Positions 1-5,259 of a stretch of 6,096 nucleotides of DNA are shown here, in pieces. A model generated the notes under the pieces. That model had not been told where the DNA came from. It ran no database searches and saw only the letters and a program-made list of their open reading frames with translations. The position numbers and the translations under genes are program-made. Position 1 is the stretch's first letter; each line of letters opens with the position of its first letter. The stretch comes from an uncultured Coriobacteriaceae bacterium (GTDB taxonomy: Bacteria > Actinomycetota > Coriobacteriia > Coriobacteriales > Eggerthellaceae): the NCBI GenBank assembly GCA_900552365.1, contig URZP01000081.1, positions 1 to 6,096 of the forward strand, written 5' to 3'.

Positions 1-50
1 GTTATTGGTGTCGGTGGGGAAACGGATAAGCGAAAGCCGTTCAGCCTGCT

Positions 51-56
51 TATAAT
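51..56 (+). promoter_or_regulatory. Candidate -10 box (TATAAT) upstream of the site-2 protease
   Basis: A perfect TATAAT hexamer sits 28 nt before the TTG start of the protease gene. It would place transcription start near position 62-64 and give a leader of about 22 nt containing the ribosome binding site. No good -35 hexamer is visible about 17 nt upstream (positions 28-33 are a poor match). The call therefore rests on the -10 box and its placement. It suggests the protease can be transcribed independently of whatever gene lies to the left. Confidence 0.4.
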
Positions 57-71
57 CGGGGGAGTCGATTC

Positions 72-78
72 GAAAGGA
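72..78 (+). promoter_or_regulatory. Ribosome binding site supporting the TTG start of the site-2 protease
   Basis: GAAAGGA lies 6 nt before the TTG at 85. The next in-frame start, ATG at 100, would be 21 nt away and has no Shine-Dalgarno of its own. The reading frame is open to the left edge of the window but has no ATG, GTG or TTG before 85. Starting at 85 puts the HExxH histidine at residue 21, close to its position in RseP (about residue 22). Confidence 0.6.
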
Positions 79-84
79 CATCCC

Positions 85-1194
85 TTGGACATCGTCCTTA
101 TGGTTATATACGCAACCATTTGCCTGGGCTTTCTTGTGCTCATTCACGAAGGCGGGCACTATCTTGCGGCGCGTGCGTTCGGCGTGCGCGTTTCCGAGTT
201 CATGTTGGGTCTTCCCGGCCCTTCCGTTGGGTTCACCCGTGGCGACACGCGTTTTGGTGTGACAGCTGTTCCTCTTGGCGGTTACGCCCGCGTTTGCGGT
301 ATGGAGCCAGGCGAGATGAGCCCGCATCTTAAAGCAGCCATGGCGTCGGTCTACGCTCGTGGCGAGGCTCTTATGGAAGACGTCGCCGCCGATTGCAGCA
401 TTTCCGATGACGAGGCGTACGACACGTTGGAAGAACTGGTGGAGTGGGGAAGCATCACGGGCCCCACGAAGAAGGACGAGTTCAACATGTATCGCACCCC
501 TGCGGTCAACCCCACGCGCAAGGAAATCCGTCGTGCTCGGTCGGCGGGCGACCCCGTTCCTCAGAAGCTCGCAGGCGGCACGCCGCGCCCGCTTTCCGAC
601 GTCGACGCGTTCTTCGTCGCCGAGTATAAGCATCAGTACCGTTCTTTGCCGTATTGGAAGAAGTCGGTCATCTTGCTTGCGGGCATCACCATGAACATCC
701 TGTTCGCCCTACTGGCGTTCGTCATCATCTACTCGGTTATGGGATTCGATTACCAGATCGTCGCGACGGGCGAGATCACGCATGTCACTGTTTCGCCGTG
801 GCGTGCCATTCAAGCGGGCTTCGTTTACATCGGCATGGTCGTCCAGGCCGTCGTCGGGCTGTTCAATCCGGCTACCGTTGCCGACACTGTCTCGAACTCC
901 ACATCCATCATGGGAATCGCCGTGCTTTCGAAGTCGGCGGCCGAGCAGGGCTTCGAGAGTTTCCTGTCGTTCACGGCAATGCTCTCGGTTTCTCTTGGCA
1001 TCATGAATCTTTTGCCCATCCCGCCACTTGACGGTGGTCGCTGGGTGGTCGAGACAGTTGCGCGCATCAGGCGCCGCTCCGTGTCCGTCAAGGTGCTGAA
1101 TACGCTGTCCATGGTGGGCATGGCGTTGTTCGTGTTGCTGTTCGTAGTGATGATGAACCAGGATATCCAACGGTTCGTGTTTGGGAATTGGTAG
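85..1194 (+). CDS. Site-2 protease (M50 family, RseP/Rip1-like), PDZ-less with a cytosolic insertion
   Basis: Predicted polytopic zinc metalloprotease of regulated intramembrane proteolysis, 369 aa from a TTG start. Seen: a first hydrophobic helix ending in HEGGH (residues 21-25, zinc ligands H21 and H25, catalytic E22); the family-typical VPLGGYARV block (62-70); a second hydrophobic segment with the AGxxxN motif (199-204, N204); and a third with NLLPIPPLDGGR (308-319), where D316 is the expected third zinc ligand. A last membrane segment covers about 340-358. Two things differ from RseP. Residues about 79-178 form an insertion that reads like a winged helix followed by a basic linker, before the second membrane segment. 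The roughly 90-residue PDZ domain expected between the second and third segments is missing. In actinobacteria this gene often sits between dxr and ispG, as here on the ispG side. The substrate is unknown; an anti-sigma factor is the usual guess for the family. Confidence 0.88.
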   Translation: MDIVLMVIYATICLGFLVLIHEGGHYLAARAFGVRVSEFMLGLPGPSVGFTRGDTRFGVTAVPLGGYARVCGMEPGEMSPHLKAAMASVYARGEALMEDVAADCSISDDEAYDTLEELVEWGSITGPTKKDEFNMYRTPAVNPTRKEIRRARSAGDPVPQKLAGGTPRPLSDVDAFFVAEYKHQYRSLPYWKKSVILLAGITMNILFALLAFVIIYSVMGFDYQIVATGEITHVTVSPWRAIQAGFVYIGMVVQAVVGLFNPATVADTVSNSTSIMGIAVLSKSAAEQGFESFLSFTAMLSVSLGIMNLLPIPPLDGGRWVVETVARIRRRSVSVKVLNTLSMVGMALFVLLFVVMMNQDIQRFVFGNW

Positions 1195-1197
1195 CCT

Positions 1198-1289
1198 GCG
1201 GACGCGAGTTCGTTAGAACGAGCGGGCCGCGCAGCCCGGTTGCCAAGCCCGCGGACGCGAGCGGGCCGCGCAGGCATGTCGCCAAGCCG
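1198..1289 (+). repeat. Imperfect direct repeat, 39-nt period, in the ispG leader
   Basis: The gap between the protease and ispG holds two copies of a unit at 1219-1249 and 1258-1288. The first 16 nt are identical (CGAGCGGGCCGCGCAG at 1219-1234 and 1258-1273), a 7-nt stretch is mostly divergent, and the 8 nt GCCAAGCC (1242-1249, 1281-1288) are again identical. An 11-nt block, GCGGACGCGAG, also occurs twice (1198-1208 and 1251-1261). Each unit contains the small palindrome GCGGGCCGC. The repeat is non-coding if ispG starts at 1332. No further element is seen in the rest of the gap. Confidence 0.75.
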
Positions 1290-1321
1290 CGTGGCATCAC
1301 AGTACGTAGGATCAAGATCGA

Positions 1322-1328
1322 GAGGGAG
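1322..1328 (+). promoter_or_regulatory. Ribosome binding site deciding the ispG start
   Basis: The purine run GAGGGAG lies 3 nt before the ATG at 1332, with its core GAGG 6 nt away. It favours ATG 1332 over the far upstream in-frame TTG at 1188, which overlaps the end of the protease gene and would add 48 residues encoded by the intergenic repeat. Confidence 0.65.
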
Positions 1329-1331
1329 ACC

Positions 1332-2396
1332 ATGGCTTTGCCGCATGAACTGACGCATCGCGTGATGGTTGGAGACGTCCCTGTTGGCGGGGGTGCGCCT
1401 ATTGCCGTCCAGTCTATGTTGAACGTGCCCGCTGAGGATGCCGACGGCAACCTCGCGCAGATCGAGCGTCTGGCCGAGGCCGGCTGCGAATACGTTCGCA
1501 TGGCCGTCCCGCGTAAGAACTGTCTTGATTCCTTCGAGAAGGTGTGCGCGAAATCGCCCCTTCCCGTTGTTGCCGACATCCATTTCGACGCGCAGATCGC
1601 CATCGAGGCCGCGAAGCGCGGTGCAGCCAAGCTCCGCATCAACCCCGGCAACATCGGCGGTTTGGAAAAGACGGACGCCGTTCTTGACGCAGCGCGCGAA
1701 GCAGGCATTCCTATTCGCATCGGTGTGAACGCCGGCTCCCTCGACTCCGATCTTGCTGCTCGCACCGACCTCACGCAGCCGCAGAAGCTTGCCGAGTCGG
1801 CTGTGCAGTACGTAACCTACTGCGAAGAGCACGGCTTCACTGATCTGGTTGTTTCCGCCAAGGCTCATGACGTCATGACCACGGTGCGCACGTACCGCCT
1901 GCTTGCCGAGCGCATTCCCCAGGTGCCGCTTCATATCGGCATTACCGAGGCGGGGACCCAGTTCCAAGGGCTTATCAAATCGGCATCGGGTTTGGGTATT
2001 TTGCTTGAAGAGGGTATTGGCGACACGATGCGCATTTCGCTGACGGATGACCCGGTGAACGAGATTCGTGCTTGTTGGGCGCTTCTTTCTGCACTTGACC
2101 TGCGTCATCGTGGTGTCGAGCTTATCAGCTGCCCCACGTGCGGGCGCACGCAGGTTGACCTTATCGGCCTTGCCGACCAAGTCGAGCGGCGTCTTTTGAA
2201 CGTCGACCGCCCGCTGAAAGTGGCGGTTATGGGTTGCGTGGTAAACGGCCCCGGCGAGGCGCGCGATGCCGATATCGGCGTTGCATGCGGCCAAGGGTCG
2301 GGCGCCGTGTTCCTTCACGGCGAGGTGATCCGCAAGGTTTCTGAAGAGGACATCGTTGATGCCCTGATGGAGGAAATAGACAAGCTTCCCAAGTAA
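1332..2396 (+). CDS. ispG: 4-hydroxy-3-methylbut-2-en-1-yl diphosphate synthase (IspG/GcpE)
   Basis: Cytosolic iron-sulfur enzyme of the MEP (non-mevalonate) isoprenoid pathway. It reductively converts MEcPP to HMBPP, with electrons from flavodoxin or ferredoxin. The product is 354 aa, the usual size of the short bacterial form, with no plant-type central insert. Residues 1-250 are the TIM-barrel half, recognisable by VQSML near the N terminus, VADIHFD, RINPGNIG and HIGITEAG. The C-terminal half carries the [4Fe-4S] site: C267 and C270 in SCPTCGRT, C302 in GCVVNGPGE, and the conserved E309. These sit three positions earlier than in E. coli IspG (C270, C273, C305, E312). The start at 1332 is chosen for its ribosome binding site and because the protein then begins just before the expected VGDVPVGGG. 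It lies downstream of the protease gene, as in many actinobacteria with dxr. No defect is seen. Confidence 0.97.
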   Translation: MALPHELTHRVMVGDVPVGGGAPIAVQSMLNVPAEDADGNLAQIERLAEAGCEYVRMAVPRKNCLDSFEKVCAKSPLPVVADIHFDAQIAIEAAKRGAAKLRINPGNIGGLEKTDAVLDAAREAGIPIRIGVNAGSLDSDLAARTDLTQPQKLAESAVQYVTYCEEHGFTDLVVSAKAHDVMTTVRTYRLLAERIPQVPLHIGITEAGTQFQGLIKSASGLGILLEEGIGDTMRISLTDDPVNEIRACWALLSALDLRHRGVELISCPTCGRTQVDLIGLADQVERRLLNVDRPLKVAVMGCVVNGPGEARDADIGVACGQGSGAVFLHGEVIRKVSEEDIVDALMEEIDKLPK

Positions 2397-2403
2397 GGCG
2401 CGA

Positions 2404-2422
2404 CCTGCGGTAGAATCGCAGG
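2404..2422 (+). promoter_or_regulatory. Inverted repeat enclosing a TAGAAT -10-like box upstream of proS
   Basis: Six-base arms, CCTGCG (2404-2409) and CGCAGG (2417-2422), flank a 7-nt loop that ends in TAGAAT (2411-2416), one mismatch from the -10 consensus. No convincing -35 is seen (2388-2393 is poor). It could be a proS promoter under an operator, or simply a hairpin just after the ispG stop codon. No T tract follows, so it is not a normal intrinsic terminator. Confidence 0.3.
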
Positions 2423-2432
2423 GCGAACAAAT

Positions 2433-2465
2433 GCGCGACACGCAACGAAACGTGCCATTGCGCGC
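2433..2465 (+). other. Possible hairpin in the proS leader
   Basis: The outer arms GCGCG (2433-2437) and CGCGC (2461-2465) enclose an inner pair, CACG (2439-2442) and CGTG (2451-2454), with an 8-nt loop and an asymmetric bulge of six bases on the 3' side. The stem ends 15 nt before the AAGGAG ribosome binding site (2481-2486) of proS. It is not followed by T residues and lacks T-box motifs, so any role would be in leader structure or translation. Confidence 0.3.
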
Positions 2466-2492
2466 TTATCGATAATCAAAAAGGAGACGACG

Positions 2493-4247
2493 ATGACCAA
2501 CATCCTGCGCATGAGCGAGTTCTACGCTCCCACGCTCAAGGAAGACCCGAACGGTGCCGAGCTTGCCAGCCATAGGCTGATGCTTCGCGCCGGCTACATT
2601 CGCAAGATGGGTTCTGGCTTGTACTCGTTCTTGCCGTTGGGCATGCGCGTCCTGAACAAGGTCACCGCCATCGTCAACGAAGAGGTTGAGTCCACGGGCG
2701 CTCAGCAGATCCTGTTGCCGTTCGTTCAGCCGGGCGATCTGTGGCATCAGTCCGGCCGCTGGAACGACTACGGCCCCGAGCTAGCCCGCATCACTGACCG
2801 TCATGGCAACGAGTTCTGCCTTGGCCCCACGCACGAGGAGATCGTCACCGCCTTGGTTCGCTCCGAGCTTCGTTCTTACAAGCAGCTGCCTACGGCGCTG
2901 TATCAGTCGCAGATCAAGTTCCGCGACGAGATCCGCCCGCGCTTCGGCCTTATGCGCAGCCGCGAGTTCGTCATGAACGACACCTACAGCTTCCATGCCA
3001 CGCAGGAGTCGCTTGCCGAGTATTACGATCAGATGGGCGACGCTTATGCGCGCATCTGCGATCGTACCGGTCTGAAGTGGCGCGGCGTCGAGGCCGACAC
3101 CGGTCAGATCGGCGGTAAGGTTTCGCGCGAGTACATGGCTCTTGCTGACGCCGGCGAGGCCGAGCTGGTCTACTGCGACTGCGATTACGCAGCCGACACC
3201 GAGGCCGGCGCTTGCCTTCCTCATCCCACTCAGCACGAGCTTCCTGCCATGCAGAAGGTCGAGACGCCCGGCGTTCACACCATCGAGGAGCTGTCTGCGT
3301 TCGTTGGCATCCCCACTACGTCGTGCATGAAGGCATTTTCCGTGAAAGACGCCGAGGGCAAGATCTACGTTCTGTTCGTGCCCGGCGATCACGAGATCAA
3401 CGAGATCAAGGCCGGTCGTGTCATTCCCGGCTTCGAGCCCCTTACCGACGAGGAAATGGTTGCTGCGGGTCTGCATAAGGGTTCCATGGGCCCCGTTGGC
3501 CTGCCCGAGGGCATCACCGTTGTTGCCGACAACAGCCTGAAGAACATCGAACAGTGGGCTGTCGGCGCCAACGAGGACGGCTTCCATTATCTTGGCGCCC
3601 GTCTTGGTTCCGACTTCACCGTTGATGAATGGGCCGATCTCTGCCTGGTCAAAGAAGGGGACTCGTGCCCCGAGTGCGGCAAGCCCCTTCATAGCGCGCG
3701 CGGCATCGAGGTTTCCCAGATCTTCCAGTTGGGCACCAAGTATTCCGAGACCATGGGCGCTACGTTCATGGCCGAGGACGGCACCGAGCAGCCGTTCATC
3801 ATGGGTTGCTACGGCGTTGGCGTCACGCGCTTGATGGCCGCCATCATCGAGCAGTGCCACGACGACAAGGGCATTTACTGGCCTATGTCCGTTGCTCCTG
3901 CCCATGTCTGCATCATTCCGCTTACTGTGGGCGACGATGTGGTCGAGCCGGTTGCTCAGCAGATCGCCGAGGAGCTTTCCTCCATTGGCTTCGAGGTTGC
4001 CATCGACGACCGCAAGGAGCGCGCGGGCGTTAAATTCAACGACGCCGACCTTATCGGCTGGCCGCTTCAAGTTGTCGTGGGCAAGCGCGGTGTCGAGGCC
4101 GGCAACGTCGAGGTCAAGCTTCGCCGCACGGGCGAGCGCAAGGATGTTTCGCTTGCGTCGTTCGCCGAGCTCATGCGCTTCGCTCGCAGCGTCATGAAGG
4201 AACACCCCGCAGGCGAAGGCACCTTCAACGGCCTGTTTGCGGATTAG
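2493..4247 (+). CDS. proS: Prolyl-tRNA synthetase, bacterial type with editing domain
   Basis: Class II aminoacyl-tRNA synthetase that charges tRNA-Pro with proline in the cytosol. At 584 aa it has the usual length for the bacterial form (about 570). Order: N-terminal catalytic part with motif 1 region (about 40-80), the GPTHEE proline-binding loop (111-116), and motif 2 in FRDEIRPRFGLMRSREF (143-159). The inserted INS editing domain (about 226-405) clears mischarged Ala-tRNA-Pro; K280 in TSCMKAF corresponds to the key E. coli K279. The catalytic core resumes with IFQLGTKYSE and motif 3, GCYGVGVTRL (438-447). The anticodon-binding domain covers about 466-565, including DDRKERAGVKFNDADLIG. Cysteine pairs C228/C230 and C392/C395 bracket the INS domain and may bind zinc, as in other bacterial ProRS. 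ATG 2493 is chosen because AAGGAG lies 6 nt upstream; M7 is an unlikely alternative. No frameshift or missing motif is seen. Confidence 0.97.
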   Translation: MTNILRMSEFYAPTLKEDPNGAELASHRLMLRAGYIRKMGSGLYSFLPLGMRVLNKVTAIVNEEVESTGAQQILLPFVQPGDLWHQSGRWNDYGPELARITDRHGNEFCLGPTHEEIVTALVRSELRSYKQLPTALYQSQIKFRDEIRPRFGLMRSREFVMNDTYSFHATQESLAEYYDQMGDAYARICDRTGLKWRGVEADTGQIGGKVSREYMALADAGEAELVYCDCDYAADTEAGACLPHPTQHELPAMQKVETPGVHTIEELSAFVGIPTTSCMKAFSVKDAEGKIYVLFVPGDHEINEIKAGRVIPGFEPLTDEEMVAAGLHKGSMGPVGLPEGITVVADNSLKNIEQWAVGANEDGFHYLGARLGSDFTVDEWADLCLVKEGDSCPECGKPLHSARGIEVSQIFQLGTKYSETMGATFMAEDGTEQPFIMGCYGVGVTRLMAAIIEQCHDDKGIYWPMSVAPAHVCIIPLTVGDDVVEPVAQQIAEELSSIGFEVAIDDRKERAGVKFNDADLIGWPLQVVVGKRGVEAGNVEVKLRRTGERKDVSLASFAELMRFARSVMKEHPAGEGTFNGLFAD

Positions 4248-4255
4248 CCCGCAAA
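4236..4255 (+). other. Hairpin across the proS stop codon
   Basis: TTTGCGG (4236-4242) pairs perfectly with CCGCAAA (4249-4255), and the 6-nt loop contains most of the TAG stop codon (4245-4247). There is no T tract afterwards, so it is weak as an intrinsic terminator. It may protect the 3' end of the message or be fortuitous. Confidence 0.35.
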
Positions 4256-4262
4256 TGCGTGC

Positions 4263-4345
4263 ACCCGAGCGCGCTTTCTTGAAAGCGCAGCGACAGGTGC
4301 CAGGTTCAGAACCCGAGCGCGCTTCCTCGGAAGCGCAGGCGACAG
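4263..4345 (+). repeat. Two tandem copies of a hairpin-bearing intergenic repeat
   Basis: Copy 1 (4263-4296) and copy 2 (4311-4345) share ACCCGAGC, then a perfect 8-bp palindrome, then AG(G)CGACAG, with starts 48 nt apart. The stem of copy 1 is GCGCTTTC/GAAAGCGC (4271-4278/4281-4288). That of copy 2 is GCGCTTCC/GGAAGCGC (4319-4326/4329-4336). The copies differ within the stem by one compensated pair: T4277-A4282 becomes C4325-G4330. The loop-centre change is T4280 to C4328. Conserved pairing despite sequence change points to selection on structure, or to a REP-like element. The structures lie in the proS-to-HAD gap and are not followed by T tracts. Confidence 0.8.
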
Positions 4346-4358
4346 CTTAAAGCCTGCG
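4334..4358 (+). other. Alternative hairpin overlapping repeat copy 2
   Basis: CGCAGGC (4334-4340) can pair with GCCTGCG (4352-4358) around an 11-nt loop. Its left arm uses bases 4334-4336, which belong to the 3' arm of the copy 2 hairpin, so the two folds compete. A T-containing stretch, TTGCTTT, follows, giving a weak terminator look. Confidence 0.3.
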
Positions 4359-4399
4359 TTGCTTTGGCCATTCGCATTTAGTTTCTAGTTCGTCTGCTT

Positions 4400-4434
4400 G
4401 CGGCGTCGGCTGGTGTCGGCGCCGCGTTTCTTTT
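4400..4434 (+). terminator. Terminator-like hairpin immediately before the HAD gene
   Basis: GCGGCG (4400-4405) and CGCCGC (4420-4425) form a 6-bp GC-only stem, extendable by a T-G wobble, around a 14-nt loop. The 3' arm is followed by GTTTCTTTT (4426-4434). The T-rich tail directly abuts the ribosome binding site (4435-4442) of the next gene. It may end proS transcription, or act as a leader attenuator for the phosphatase gene. The stem is short and the loop long, so confidence is limited. Confidence 0.4.
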
Positions 4435-4442
4435 GAAGGGAG
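4435..4442 (+). promoter_or_regulatory. Ribosome binding site of the HAD hydrolase gene
   Basis: GAAGGGAG ends 4 nt before the ATG at 4447 and fixes the start of the phosphatase. It begins right after the T-rich tail of the preceding hairpin, so folding of that hairpin would leave it exposed only if transcription reads through. Confidence 0.6.
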
Positions 4443-4446
4443 CTTC

Positions 4447-5124
4447 ATGGCTTCGGTTATCCTGCCCTCTGGCAAAGAGACGCCCGTCTCTGCAGTGCTG
4501 TTCGACAACGACGGTACGCTGGTCGATACGCACGACCTTTTGCTGACGTCGTTCCAGTACGCCACTAAAGAGGTTTTGGGGAAGGTGTTCCCTGAAGAGA
4601 TGTACATGAAGGGCGTCGGCACCCCTTTGGCTGATCAGATGTTCGACTTCACCGACGACCCCGCTGAAGCCGAGGAGCTTCTGAGCGTTTACCGCAAGTA
4701 CAACAAGTCCATCCATGATCAGATGATCAAGCCGTTCGAGGGCATGGATCAGGCGTTGACACAGCTGAAGGACGCCGGTTTGAGGCTTGGCGTGGTCACG
4801 TCGAAGCTGCATTCCCTGGCATGGCATGGCCTGGAGGTCACGGGCTTGTCGTCGTATTTCGATTTCCTGATTGGCCCAGACGATTTCCCCGAGCACAAGC
4901 CTGAGCCTGGCCCGGTTCTTGAAGGGTGCCGTCGTATGGGATTCGATCCTGCGAACTGCGTTTACGTAGGCGACAGCCCCTTCGACATCCATTCGGGCAA
5001 CGGCGCTGGTACCACGACTATCGCGGTTCTTTGGGGTATGTTCACGCGTGAGAAGCTGGCGGTTGAAAATCCCGACATCTACTGCGAAACGGTGTCTGAT
5101 TTGGCCGAGGCTTTCAATTTGTAG
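4447..5124 (+). CDS. HAD-superfamily hydrolase, Gph/PpaX-like phosphatase
   Basis: Predicted cytosolic Mg-dependent phosphatase of 225 aa, the usual size for phosphoglycolate phosphatase (Gph) and pyrophosphatase PpaX relatives. All four HAD motifs are present. Motif I is LFDNDGTLVDT with nucleophile D20 and acid/base D22. Motif II is GVVTSK with T118. The motif III lysine is K151 in EHKPEPGPVL. Motif IV is VGDSPFDI with D176 and D180. Residues about 30-100 form the helical cap (C1 type) that selects substrate. The true substrate cannot be read from sequence; phosphoglycolate, pyrophosphate or another small phosphate ester are all possible, so no gene symbol is given. The first 13 residues before the core strand are a little longer than usual. 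It follows proS after a structured 199-nt gap, so co-regulation with proS is doubtful. Confidence 0.9.
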   Translation: MASVILPSGKETPVSAVLFDNDGTLVDTHDLLLTSFQYATKEVLGKVFPEEMYMKGVGTPLADQMFDFTDDPAEAEELLSVYRKYNKSIHDQMIKPFEGMDQALTQLKDAGLRLGVVTSKLHSLAWHGLEVTGLSSYFDFLIGPDDFPEHKPEPGPVLEGCRRMGFDPANCVYVGDSPFDIHSGNGAGTTTIAVLWGMFTREKLAVENPDIYCETVSDLAEAFNL

Positions 5125-5259
5125 GCGCTTTGGCCGCGCTTCACGGTCGTTATTTCGACAAGCCAGTAACAACTATTCGCCAAATGGGGTGTAACTCTTG
5201 CCCTTCCGCTTTTGTTGGTGCATGCTCGGATCATATTCATTTCGATGAAGGAGGTTCCC
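5125..5259 (+). other. Gap between the HAD gene and the phasin-like gene, no clear element
   Basis: This 135-nt stretch is somewhat richer in A and T than its surroundings. Only a weak 4-bp hairpin, GTCG/CGAC (5146-5149/5156-5159), and the ribosome binding site at its end were found. No convincing promoter pair or intrinsic terminator was recognised, although either could be expected here. Confidence 0.5.
5248..5254 (+). promoter_or_regulatory. Strong ribosome binding site deciding the phasin-like gene start
   Basis: AAGGAGG lies 5 nt before the ATG at 5260. In-frame upstream starts (TTG 5212 and ATG 5245) lack such a site, and ATG 5245 would translate through this one. The shorter start is therefore preferred. 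Confidence 0.8.

Noticed and set aside
1..55. Possible C-terminal tail of an upstream gene such as dxr
   Set aside because: Frames 2 and 3 end at stops (53-55 and 27-29), but the 17 and 8 residues they encode match nothing I can recognise, so no partial gene is called.
1188..1331. N-terminal extension of IspG by 48 residues
   Set aside because: It would start at a TTG overlapping the protease stop, lacks a ribosome binding site and encodes the intergenic repeat. ATG 1332 has a good site and gives the family length.
825..2441. 538-codon open frame on the minus strand across ispG and part of the protease gene
   Set aside because: It is antisense to two well-supported genes, has no recognisable motif and reads as the low-complexity mirror of G+C-rich codons. 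Long antisense frames are common in such DNA.
2397..2492. T-box leader for proS
   Set aside because: The leader is too short, there is no conserved T-box sequence (AGGGTGG-type) and no terminator/antiterminator pair is visible.
2781..4205. 474-codon open frame on the minus strand inside proS
   Set aside because: It is fully antisense to an intact proS with all motifs, has no domain pattern, and its composition follows the complement of proS codons.
4248..4446. CRISPR array or tRNA in the structured gap
   Set aside because: There are only two repeat copies, their palindromic centres differ, there is no regular unique spacer, and no cloverleaf can be drawn.
5212..5239. Promoter TTGTTG...TATTCA before the phasin-like gene
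   Set aside because: The -10 candidate matches the consensus at only three positions and would start transcription almost on the ribosome binding site.
5212..5259. Longer start for the phasin-like gene (TTG 5212 or ATG 5245)
   Set aside because: The strong AAGGAGG at 5248-5254 is correctly spaced only for ATG 5260, and the extra residues do not look like the family.
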